From contig FN649755.1 of assembly GCA_000310025.1 (NCBI GenBank), positions 209,495 to 273,494 of the forward strand: a stretch of DNA of 64,000 nt, read 5' to 3'. The DNA is from Ectocarpus siliculosus. Lineage: Eukaryota; Sar; Phaeophyceae; Ectocarpales; Ectocarpaceae. A model generated the notes under the pieces. The model searched no databases. It was not told the DNA's origin and saw only the letters and a program-made list of their open reading frames with translations. Position 1 is the first letter of the stretch. Each line of letters begins with the position of its first letter. Position numbers and translations under genes: made by a program. Shown here in pieces: positions 37,170 to 47,263 of this stretch.

Positions 37170-37400
37170 TATCCAGGATGCAGCCAAATTCCTCTCACGA
37201 CGTGCGTGGGTTCCTGCCGGTCGATGTTTGGCTTGAAACCTCTCGCACGTGCACAGCTTCCTTGGTTTTGCGGGGAGCAAGTACCGTATCCCCTGTGGTG
37301 GACAAGATAGGGAAAAAATGAAGCAACGGTCGTTGCCTCAGTGGCACGGGAAAGGCACGTGCTTGCAAGATGTTTGATTATCGTTCCTGTTCTCCCGCAG

Positions 37401-37467
37401 CTGTTGCACAAGGACAGGCAAGCGTTTCGGCAAATTGCAACAAGTTTGACTGCAAAGCAACTAGTTG
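37401..37467 (+). pseudogene. Decayed LRR exon 4
   Basis: It follows CTCCCGCAG. The 3' half still reads like an LRR end (…LTAKQLVG), but the 5' half has lost the Ile-Pro-x-x-Leu-Gly core and the donor is GTCGGC. The intron after it carries the shared segment with CCCCGGCAGGACAAGGACTACG. Confidence 0.5.
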
Positions 37468-38190
37468 GTCGGCTAGATGAAATTTGTCAAACGGGTCGTC
37501 GACTCGATTTAGTTCGACACCAACCCCGGCAGGACAAGGACTACGACCAGAGAACGGTCGCGTTCCATGTCTGCCACGATACTGCGTGCTGGACAGGTGG
37601 CGGTTGTCTGAACCGTATTCATATCCTGGTTGAGCACATCAAACATTGGCACTTCGACCAATAATCAGATCCGTGATTGGCCAAGACCAAGTTTCACCGC
37701 TGGCACCATCGTGGGGGCTTCGAAACATGGCATTCCTCGTTCCTCAAGGGTCACTGCGATACCAACTGTGTGCAGAATTATTCTGCGCTCGGCATTCGTG
37801 GTGGACAAAATATTGGGCATTCGGCATGATTGAGATTTATTGATCGTAGTTTCAATGACAATGGATTCCGTAGGCGGGCCGTCTCGTGTGTCGAGAGGGC
37901 AGTTTCCTGTAGTCTGGAACGTTATAACCTGCATGGTAGCGCTTGCTCTCTGTTACGTACGTCAGGCGGCTGTACGACTTGCGTGAACCGATCGATTATT
38001 CCTGGCAACTCGGAGCCCCAGTCAAGCTGGCTAAGCCAGGGCGTGACAGGCACTAGCTTTTGATGTGGGAGAGTGTCGAATGTGCAACGATCATGTGTGG
38101 CGCGTACGTGAGGGTGAGAGTCATATCTTGGAGCACATTTGAGTGGTTCAAGTTCAAAGGGCGGACCTCGTTGGTTCCTATTCTGTGCAG

Positions 38191-38262
38191 GACCTATCCC
38201 TGAGGCGCTTGGAATTCTCAAGGAGCTAACGCATCTTGGCTTGGGTATGAACGAGCTCACGG
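38191..38262 (+). CDS. LRR exon 5 (72 nt, phase 1-1, intact)
   Basis: It lies between TTCTGTGCAG and GTGAGG. It encodes PIPEALGILKELTHLGLGMN followed by ELT and one shared base, a complete 24-residue LRR. Both junctions are strong. The tandem copy at 40107-40173 is broken. Confidence 0.8.
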
Positions 38263-38764
38263 GTGAGGAAACATGGCTGACCAGAGCGTGACTGCGTAGA
38301 AGATGTGTCTTTTCCACGAAATGGCGGCAGCCTGCATGGTTCGATGCAGTGGATGTGTTTTCCTTGTTGACCGACCCGAAGCCTAGCGCTGTTGGACAAG
38401 CAAGGATGACCCAATTGACAGGCGTGAAGAGATTGCGAGTTGGTAAGGTCCACTATTAGGTTGCCCTTTGGAGACAAAACAGAGAGGAGAGTGAACACAA
38501 GGTGCTTGACAACCAATCACGCAACAGACACGAGTAATCTAACCCTCGGAGAGACGCAGCCAAAGTGTATACTCCACAAAGTGCCAACGATATAAGCATG
38601 TCGGATGATGCCCCGAAGCTCTGTGTTCGTGGAACGGTCACTTTCACTTTTCGAACAAACCACCACACATGGGTACTACAGTAGCCTTCCTAAGGATGGC
38701 ATAGTCTATCATACGAACAAGCTTCAACATAACTTCTTGATTCACGTGCTGAATACCTGCGCAG

Positions 38765-38837
38765 GCTCCATCCCGGCATGGCTGGGATCTCAAAGAACTT
38801 GCAAAAGCTTTGGCTCAACAGGAACCAGCTGGCTCTG
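38765..38837 (+). pseudogene. LRR exon 6 with frame error
   Basis: After CTGCGCAG it starts as a normal unit (SIPAWLG) and, one frame over, continues NLQKLWLNRNQLA before CTG|GTGAGAG. The length is 73 rather than 72, from an apparent one-base loss in the middle and two extra bases at the end. The splice sites are good, so either the copy is recently inactivated or the assembly has an indel. Confidence 0.6.
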
Positions 38838-39324
38838 GTGAGAGGGCAACGAGTCAAAGGGATCGTCGAATCCAGTGTGTTCGACACCGGCCCTGGCGGG
38901 ACATTTAGCTACGATCGCACAAGGCCGCTTCCCGTGTCTGTCAAAAATTGATATTTCTGTAGCGTTGGGGATTGTATGATTCGTCCGCATACCGAGCTGA
39001 ATCACATTGATTGACAATTCCACGTTTCAAGCCTATTACGGAGTCGGTGATTAGCCGAGACCAAATTTCGTCCCTAGCGCCACCGCTTGGGCGTTGAAGC
39101 ACGACGTAGCGATTATCAACCTTGTTGTCGTGCTCGTGTTCGTAACCGAAAGTGAGGTTCAACGGTGTCCATAACTCCGATTGCTGCGATTGGCATTCGT
39201 GGGAGATGGAATGCTCGGAGTTCAGCATGGCCAAGATTGTAGTGGTTGAGGTGCTTCGACAGCCCCGCCCACGGGACATTTCCTATGATGAAATGGTCGA
39301 TCCCATGGTTTTGAACGCTGTTAC

Positions 39325-39375
39325 ATCTAGGATAGGGCTTGCTCTATTTTGTCCGCAAAGCCACCAGCTGGTTGG
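39325..39375 (+). pseudogene. Decayed LRR exon 7
   Basis: Only the 3' half is recognisable (LALFCPQSHQLVG), before GG|GTAAGA. The intron that follows is the paralogue of the one after exon 4. Confidence 0.5.
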
Positions 39376-40106
39376 GTAAGAGAGAATGAGTCAAACGGAT
39401 CGCCCACCCTATTTTGTTCGAGAACGGCCCTGGCCGGACATGGACTACGACCAAAGAACGGTCACGTTTCATGTCTGCCACAATTTCAGGGTGTGCTGGA
39501 AATAGGGGGTTGTCTGAAGAGTGTTCATACCGAGGTTGGACACATCACACATTGGCACTTCGACCTTTGGAGTCTATCATCAGATCCGTCATTGGACAAA
39601 CCCAAGTTTCACCCATACCGCCATCGTGGGGGCTTTGAAACATGGCGATTTCACGCCATTCCTCTTTCCTCAAGGGTCACTGCGATTCCAACTGTGTGTA
39701 GAATTGTTTCTGCTACGCATGGCATTTGCGGTGTACAAAATATAGGGCGTTCGGCATGTGAATGAGATTTATTGATCGCAGTATGATCGACAATGCCCTA
39801 GGCGGGCTATCTCCAGTATCGACGTGGCCGTTTCTTGTACTCTAGAAGTTTATATCGATGTGCGGCGCCTGCTCTCTGTTGCGTCAAGCGGCCGTGCGAT
39901 CTGCGCCCACCAGTCGAGTATTAGTACAGCTCGGAGCCCCAGTCAAGCTGGCAAGGCCCGGGCGTGACATTCACCAGCTTTTGGTGTGGGAGGTGTCGAA
40001 TGTGCTACAATCATGTGCGGCGCTTAAGCGTGGACTAGACTCGTGTGTTGGAGAACACTTGATTTTGTTTCACCGGCCTGAGTCTGTTCGTCCCTTCCTC
40101 GTGCAG

Positions 40107-40173
40107 GGCCTATCCTTGAAGCGCTTGGAGCTCTCAAGGAACTAACGCTTCTTTGGTCAACAAGCTCACTGAG
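40107..40173 (+). pseudogene. Decayed LRR exon 8
   Basis: After CTCGTGCAG it reads PILEALGALKELTLL and then loses five bases relative to exon 5. The donor position reads TGAGAT instead of GTGAGG. Exons 5 and 8 are tandem paralogues. Confidence 0.65.
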
Positions 40174-40325
40174 ATGAGAGAGGATGCACAAGAAGCGCTT
40201 GATTGTTTTCGAAGATGTGTCTCGCCCACGTTGTAGGAGACACGGACAGCAGCCTGCGCATGTGGACGCAATGATTGCTGAAGCTGCGCCATACCCACTT
40301 TTTCTTGTGCTGAATGCTTGTGCAG

Positions 40326-40397
40326 GTTCCATCCCTACATGTCTGGGATCTCCAAGCAAGTTGCGAGGGCTTGAGCTCAACGGCAACCAACTTGTCA
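40326..40397 (+). CDS. LRR exon 9 (72 nt, phase 1-1, intact)
   Basis: After CTTGTGCAG it encodes SIPTCLGSPSKLRGLELNGN followed by QLV and one shared base, ending TCA|GTGAGA. It is a complete LRR unit. It is the third exon of the second tandem block and also the first exon of copy B, so it links the two duplication histories. Confidence 0.8.
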
Positions 40398-41230
40398 GTG
40401 AGAGAGGATGAGTCATATGGATCGTCACATCCAGATTATTAGACGGTGGCCCTGACAGGACATGTTCCATGACCACGGAGTGCCATCATTCCATGCACCT
40501 GCCACAGTGGTGTATTGTGGAGTATTCGGGATTATACAACTATTTGCATGCCAAGAGGAAGCCGTGGATCAGGATGGCAATCGGTCCTTCCAAATCAACC
40601 ACCTGCTCCATGAATGGCCATGATGGCTGTATTCTCCGAGTATGCAGACATGAGGAAATGGAGACCGTTGCATTCCACGTGGAATGATCTCCGAACATCG
40701 GTGCGGAGAGCATGTATCAGCACGTCCGATAAAATCCACCTAAATCACACACATGAGATGCGTTCATCTTTACGATCGTAAGCAGTGCTAACGGCGTGCA
40801 CAGTGCAATTATTTGCATGGTGTCTTCAACCTTTGCTTGCCTGTTTCCAGCTGTGCACAACCTTTTCAACCAGTAGCGCTTGGATGTACTCTGTAACTGC
40901 ATGGGCGTAGATAGTACGACCACGCGTGTCTTCAGATACTTGGCGACAAGTAGGTTTAAACCTGTCTAACCAACAATTGCTCGAAAAACATTGGTTGCAA
41001 GGTAGGTATTGTTGTTGTCTGCAAACCTCTCTCATGACTCTACGTTTTCATGCAGCAAGCAGAGCTGTCGGTGACAACGATAGAGTACTGGTTACGCATG
41101 TTTGAGTAGCGCGTTGACAGGCCAAATTTGTAATTTTGCACTCTACGCGAAACAAACGTGGTCTGTATTGACCTTCCGGTGCCATTCGACCGCTACTCGT
41201 TGGATATTGCTTCGATGATGCAAATATCAG

Positions 41231-41302
41231 GACACGTTCCCAAGGAGCTAGGAAATTTGGAGAACCTTCAAACGCTTAATGTTGAAAACAATCAACTGAC
41301 AG
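41231..41302 (+). CDS. LRR exon 10 (72 nt, phase 1-1, intact)
   Basis: Between CAAATATCAG and GTACGG it encodes HVPKELGNLENLQTLNVENN followed by QLT and one shared base. The paralogue at 30002-30073 differs mainly at the solvent-exposed positions of the beta strand (RELYLHN versus QTLNVEN), while the scaffold Leu, Asn and Gly residues are kept. Confidence 0.8.
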
Positions 41303-42975
41303 GTACGGGTGGCAACACAGGCAAGCCTGTCAGTCCGGATTTCACACGTCTCCTCACTGTTCGAGAGAGTGGTATCGATACACACGGACATTGTTCTCAC
41401 GCTTTGGACAACGTTGCTGTATAAGCACATTGTCGCGTCTGAGATGGTTCACCTCAACATTCGGCTGTACAGACCTGGCGGAAGGTGAAAACCACTGAAG
41501 TTGGTTGTAGGTAATAAGGTAAACGTGTCGAACTTCAGCAAGTTGTCTTGCCCACGCGGGAGAAGGTTGGGGCTGTCCCAGATCTGAGCATGATAGTCCA
41601 TTCCTACTGCCGTGTGCTGGTTGATATCGAGCTCAAGCACCATTTGTTAGTTAGAAAAGCCCCGTCAATCCGTGATCAATAATGAGAATGTAGCCAAACG
41701 TGAAGTCAGGAATTTGCTTGCTCAGGTCAAGTTTCGGCCTGTACGCGTAGTAACATTGCATCGCTTCACCAGTACTCTAAAGACGGGACTAAGCCGTAAA
41801 ATGGTAGGCAAAAGTGTCGATTCAGCCACGAGGTTCCCGGAACGACCCAACACAACCATCTTCCCACGGGAGAGATAAATCACCCCCTCCCATGCGTATA
41901 CCCCCCCTCGGTGTTTGCCATCGGGATTGGGTGTTCGTCGCTTGGCAACGACGTTGTAAAACAAGCCGATTCACTTCGTGAGCTCGGCAACCAGGTCACT
42001 GTTTTTTTTTTGCCTCTGTTTTTTTTGTTCGTTTACCATAATGGTGGTCGAGTAGATCATGTTGTGCGGAGTCGATAACCCTCACTCCGCGTGAGGGGGA
42101 TGATCGCACCACAGTGTGTTCAAATGGTCAAGCATCCTCGAGGAAGTTACACAGTGCATTCAACTGTCTCTGGAGGTGAAAGCACCAGAAAAAAAAAAAT
42201 GTCATACTTAGCTGTCATCCGTACGCAACGAAGTAAGCACAAGATGCCGAACATCCTTAGCAGGATGCAGCCCACCCTTCATGCGACTCGCCGAATACCT
42301 CAAAGCGCTTCGCGCTTGGTGATGTGAGAGCCTGGTCCGGTGAGAACCCGGCGTCCTCCGCCCCGGCTTTGTAGGGATGCGAGGTCAATGGTCTAACGAC
42401 TACGGCATGCACAACTGTGAGCAACCCCCCCCCCCCCCCCCCTCCTATGCCTGTGCGTGCAAAGGTTTTATTATGTCCCACTGAATGCCGGCAACCCTTG
42501 TGTTCAGCCTTTCCAACATATTTTCTCCTGTCGGAGAGTGGCATACTGTCTAGCACACGTGGACATTGCTGATCTTCCCCACACGAACTAGTCTACAGTG
42601 CACTGTACCGATACTTGCTTTCTTCCCCGAGCACTCCCCGGCCTCCCGCAGACACCCGGAACAGGCTTTAGAACAGCTAGATATGCGTCGGCCCTGGCCC
42701 TTTGCTAGTTTTCCGATGCTGCGGAGAAGCGAGGCCAGTGCAGCATTTCCCCCTGTCTGGGAGACGTTGGCCTTGTGCCTTGTACATCTTGCAGGTGACC
42801 CGATCCAAAAACGTACCTATTGCAACCGTCACGAGGCTCTCTTGCACGCACGAATATTACACCAAGCTGGCTATATACGTACGGGTTTTAGTCCCTCGAT
42901 GGCAGAGCTGTCTATGCGGTGATTATTGCAAAGAACATTAACCGGTTCTCTTCCTGACCACCAAAACGCTGGCCA

Positions 42976-44470
42976 CTGTAGACAACTGTATGCACAAACA
43001 CCTCACTGCACCATCAAAAATAAGCTGTTTTGTGTACAGACCTCCTTTGAAAAAAAAATGAACATGGGCAAGAGATCGAGGGGATGCGTATTTGTGATGA
43101 ACGAGACTCACTAGCGGCCTGCGTTTTGGTGGTCGTGGTCTAGACATGTACCACGGGCGTACGGAGCAAGCGTTTTATGTTTCATGTAGGCTGCGCCAGG
43201 GCGACAAAACCAGCAAGAAGCAAGAAGTGCCGCCGCCTTGGGACGGAAGTTCTGCCTGCCGAAGCGTCGTGAGTTCCGCCGCACCATCAACTCATCTTCA
43301 CTCTTTACCTCCCGCTGAGAGAGAAGCCCTGATACCTCACCATCCTCCTCTACGTCTCAGCGACCCTCGAAAACACCCCGCCGTCAGGCCGGAGATCAAG
43401 CGACACACACCTTGAGCGAGAGCTGGTGCAGGTGAGATAGAGGAGTGGATGCCGATGTTTTCGCCTCAGTCCTGTCAGGCATGGAATTCGGTGATGGGTA
43501 TGTCAAGAACTTGGCTGGATACACCAGCAGCATCTGCTCGGAGCTTGTTACACCCTCCTCGGCCCACCCTCCTGTTTTGTCTCTACCGTTGACAGCTGTA
43601 AAGTGCTCAGCCACCGGGTGCTTCGGCGTTTGTATGTTCAGCTGATTGTAGTCATTGCCATCAGCAGCCAACTTGCGGCAGCAGGTGATGTATTCCGAAA
43701 TGATGGGCGGCATGCGTATGCGTATGTGTGTGTGTCCATCGTGTCTATCGCATCTGCTCTGGTCCTGCACACTCTAAACACGTTTCGGTGTATCTTTGAC
43801 TTGTCAGCCGGGGTCACACAGGAGGAAGGTCACACAGGACTTCCTTTTTTATTTTCGACGTTTCCTCTGGTGGTGCTTGCCGTATATGGTGCAGCAGTAC
43901 TTCGAACATGTGTACTTGTCTACAGCGGTACTCTACACACAGCAGACCTGTACACAAGGAATTGTGCCGAAATATTGAGTAGTAGGGCGGTGTCGCACGC
44001 TGAAGCAAGCCGCATGGTCTACCCAACACCGAGGATAGCGTAGTCGCCTCAGCGCTTTTGGCAGGCGCCTTAGAACATGTGCGTTTGGCGCTTCAACGCA
44101 GTCCTTTCTGTAAAGTCGAGACGGATGCCCGAATATCCATGATCCACACAACTCCTGTTGATGATGTTGACATCACATTCAAGAAGGCAGGGACCTCCCG
44201 GTGTCTACAGTGGTACCTGTTCCAAATGCTTCCAGGGAATGATCCCAGTACTGTTACATGACTCGAACATGTGCTCAGCCGGCCAGTCTGCTCATTTTCG
44301 ATGGTGGCGTGGCTTCAACACTGGTGCTGCCGCGAAACGTAGCGATGGGTCACAAGGGTACCCCCCAGTCCCTCACCCGTGGTGGAGCCTATACAAAGAT
44401 TATGCCCCGGTCTTGTAAAAGTACCCACCTCGAAGTTGTGCTGTTCTCCGGAGAGAGGTAAAACGGTTTC
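42976..44470. other. Coding-like patches, no supported gene
   Basis: A CAG|GTGAGA donor at 43431-43432 ends a Ser/Pro-rich open stretch. A frame at 43603-44043 is hydrophobic. A frame at 44258-44461 contains LLIFDGGVASTLVLPRN and GTPQSLTRGGAYTKIMP, which looks like a real conserved fragment ending before GGTAAA. I cannot join these or name them. They may be relics. Confidence 0.3.
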
Positions 44471-44957
44471 CCAGGCCCTCCCAATTATAAATTTGCACCT
44501 GAGGCCGAGTCTTCCGTCGTGATTATTTCCGGATTGGATTTGGGGGGGGCGTCCTCTTCTGAGCCCAAAATATCATTCGGGCATCTTACGCGTAGGAAAA
44601 TGGCAAATTCCAACAGCCCAAACATTTCCTGGGATTCAGGCCGTCCTGTTAGGAAATTGGCCGAATTTCCAATAGCGATCGTGTTGGAATATCGCTGTTA
44701 GAAATGGGGGGGGGTCACCCCTTTGTCACACCCCGATCGTGCCAGAACGATGAACTACACCCTCCGCTGGCCAAACAGAGGCCAGTATCATGAGGTCATG
44801 CACAAACCCTCTGCAGGTATCTAGAATTCCGGGCATTCTGAGTCATGTTGGCCGCACACGAGCTTAAAACGTCAACCCTGCGGTCAACCCTGCGGCATTG
44901 CTCTGCTGATGTTTTGGCTTTGGGCCGAAAAGAGCTGTTTTCGTGCCTGATGCATCC

Positions 44958-45460
44958 GTGACCAGTCAAAAACGCACGCCAGGGAGAATCTTTACGCGGT
45001 CGATACCCACAAATTGCATGTGATCATATGCATATCCTTTGCTCGCGTCCCAGAAATAGAGCGTATTGTGCAGTTTTGATTGCACACGGCCTGTAAACGT
45101 GAACCGGGTTGTGTTGCGGTGTTTACTTTTTGGACTTTTTTCTTGTTCCGCTGCGTGTTTGCTCCGTTTATCACCCGCTACCAGTCAAACCCGCATGCCA
45201 GAGGGAGGCTTTCGGCCGACATCCACAAACTGCAGCCAATTGCGTACATCGGCTCGCTCGCGTCCAGAAACAGAGCGTATTGTCCAGTTTGCGGTGTTGC
45301 CTTTTCTTCTCTGGTTGCTCCGAGCGTGATCAGTCCACAACGCAGGCCAGAGAGAAGCCTTCGGCCGACGATGCCCACAAATCGAAGCCACGGGCGTGCG
45401 ATTATACACATGTCCTCTGCAGGCGACCCAAAAACGGGGTGCTCGGTGTTCTGTTGGTCG
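44958..45460. repeat. Three diverged copies of a 130-150 bp repeat
   Basis: The order (A)CCAGTC-AA-CGC-GCCAG, GAGAA/GAGG, TTTCGGCCGAC (TTTACGCGGTCG in copy 1), CCCACAAA, then GAGCGTATTGT(G/C)CAGTTT occurs at about 44958-45080 and 45180-45295. A third, more diverged copy runs at about 45328-45460. No coding function is evident. Confidence 0.55.
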
Positions 45461-45740
45461 CGCACGAGCCAAAATTGTGAACTGAAGCATGTTGTGACCC
45501 ACGAGAAAGATTTGAACCGGCCCTTTTTTTCAGAGAAAACAGTGAGCCTCGAGGAACCGTAAGAAGTTCGTTTGGATCTGGATAATTTTTCCCATGCAGA
45601 CCACCCCCCCTCGACCGACAGCAAAACAAATCTCCGAAATAATCACGACGGAAGACTCGTCTGACGCACTGCCGTCATATTGCGACGGTGGTCCTCAGAA
45701 CATATTCGTCTTGCTGCTCTTTGTCTGTGCTATCCCACAG

Positions 45741-45835
45741 GACGCTATCCGGGCTAGAGGCCCCAAAGGATCTGGTTCGGCCGTCTCCTTTGAGTGGACT
45801 TGGATAGTTGCGGCTGAGGACGAAATATATCTGAG
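45741..45835 (+). CDS. Isolated candidate exon
   Basis: It is bounded by TATCCCACAG and CTGAG|GTGAGA and open in one frame (DAIRARGPKGSGSAVSFEWT and following). Both splice signals are strong and the composition is coding-like, but I found no partner exon and no family. From 45836 to 46704 I see no gene. Confidence 0.3.
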
Positions 45836-46704
45836 GTGAGAGTCATTCTTCTTCCGGTGGTCGCAGCGGAGCAAGCTCGCAGAACCGATCAAAAACGTAC
45901 CAATCAAGCGTGGGCGAGGCGTAAATTCTGTTGCCCTGCGACAGCAGTACAAGTGGCCGTGTCTGGGTCATGTGGCCGATCGTGTAACACGTTGAGTCGT
46001 CATTTTTTTTAAGCTGTGCGGCGATCGTGACGGGGACATTCGACCAGCACAATACCGCGATGCCGTCTCGAACGTGGTCATAACCTTCAGCTGAGAAGAA
46101 CGCAGGCGGGCTTGTTGCCCTTCGGTCTGGATAAGTGTTACGCAATGGTGCATCCAAGCAGCACACGGATCGGTTGAAACGTTGAAACGAGACGAGCGTT
46201 GCTTTCATGAGACGGTTTTGGTGAGGGTTTGCTGAGGTCCGAGGAACGAAACACCCACACAGAGGGTTCGGCCGCAGACCAGATACAAACCCGTGCGGCG
46301 GAAGCCCAGATACATTGACGTTCCCAACCTGCATGCATGATCCACATCGGCACCACTACAATGCTGTGAATTCTCTATTGGTTTCGCGAACTGTACCCAA
46401 ATCCTCCCTACGTGTGCACCCGATAGAGGTATCACCGCCCAACCCCTTGTCACGCATGTACACCGTTGGTTTATGAGACTTCTTCGAAAGGGTCTGCCTT
46501 CGTCGCTGCTCCAAGCTACGCAGTTGGCCGTCACTTTACAGCATTCCACGGGCGCTTTTTTTCCTTCTATCAACGGCGGACGTGGTTTCGTTGTACCTAT
46601 TCTCTCTCCTACAGTACCGGCATGTTAGCACCCGAAAACGCCTACGTTGTCCCGTTGTCGATCACCTGCCACACCGTTGCATGTATACGTTCTTGGTCGC
46701 AGAG

Positions 46705-46765
46705 ATGCTCCCCGCTAAGAAAAAGGCAAGGCGGGGTCCCGGGAAGAAGACGGAAGCCTCAACAG
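46705..46765 (+). CDS. Probable first exon of the FNIP-repeat gene
   Basis: An ATG begins a short basic peptide (MLPAKKKARRGPGKKTEAST) that ends at ACAG|GTTAGG in phase 1. The Lys/Arg-rich N-terminus resembles a nuclear-localisation-type leader. The exon 2 candidates at 47264 or 47270 need phase 0, so a small exon between them is missing or the join differs. Confidence 0.4.
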
Positions 46766-47263
46766 GTTAGGATCTGCGCGTTGTCTCGGTGCTCCCGACA
46801 AGGTTCCTTGAGGCGATACCACTTTCGTGTCATGGGTTCGTTGTACGTGGTAGGATGTTGGGGTGTGTTTCGTTTTTTTTTTTATTAATGTCCGTTTTGT
46901 TGGAAGCGCAATATGAGTTTTCACGGTATTGAAATGTGTATTCTACCCTTTTTGGGGTATTTGGCCTGTGACCCCGGAAAGCGTTCCGGCGGCAGCTTTA
47001 ACCCAGTACGGAAAAATAGGTGGTTGGGCGTGTTTTATGTTCGTTTGGGGTGTGCTTTTGTATATTTCAGTTTTGGGGACGCAATGTACTGTATTTTGGC
47101 GCGGGCGGCGGGACCTCGTCTGTGGTCTCTCTGCTTGTTATTGCTTTTCGACCAGGCTACTACTGTATATCTGCGGAGCGTGTTTCATTGCCGAAGATGA
47201 CCCGAGATAGTTTTTCTGAGCACAAAGGCACTTAGTATCGAGTTCAACACGCCATTTGCTCAG

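Larger units (their letters stand above)
37430..38840 (+). repeat. LRR exon/intron block, first tandem copy
   Basis: This block aligns with 39330-40400 through two introns and three exons. Shared landmarks include GACTACGACCA(G/A)AGAACGGTC, CATCGTGGGGGCTT(C/T)GAAACATGG, CTCAAGGGTCACTGCGAT and GGAGCCCCAGTCAAGCTGGC. The intron between its second and third exons is about 0.34 kb longer than in the other copy. Confidence 0.85.
39330..40400 (+). repeat. LRR exon/intron block, second tandem copy
   Basis: This is the paralogue of 37430-38840, in the same order and orientation. It ends with an intact exon where the first copy ends with a broken one, and has a broken middle exon where the first copy has an intact one. 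Confidence 0.85.
40300..42975 (+). repeat. Duplicated LRR block, copy B (paralogous to 29101-31211)
   Basis: It aligns with copy A from the IPT(W/C)LG-type exon through the VPKELG-type exon and the long following intron, up to the segment with GACCACCAA(A/C)(A/C)C near 42958. It has picked up a poly-C/G tract (about 42427-42442) and a stretch near 42000-42330 not matched in A. It lacks the third LRR exon. Confidence 0.8.

Noticed and set aside
42300-42420. Possible tRNA gene
   Set aside because: Short stems can be drawn, but A- and B-box sequences are not in the right order or spacing.
45843-46334. A 163-codon minus-strand frame
   Set aside because: It has no motif, no splice partner and irregular composition, so I treat it as chance.
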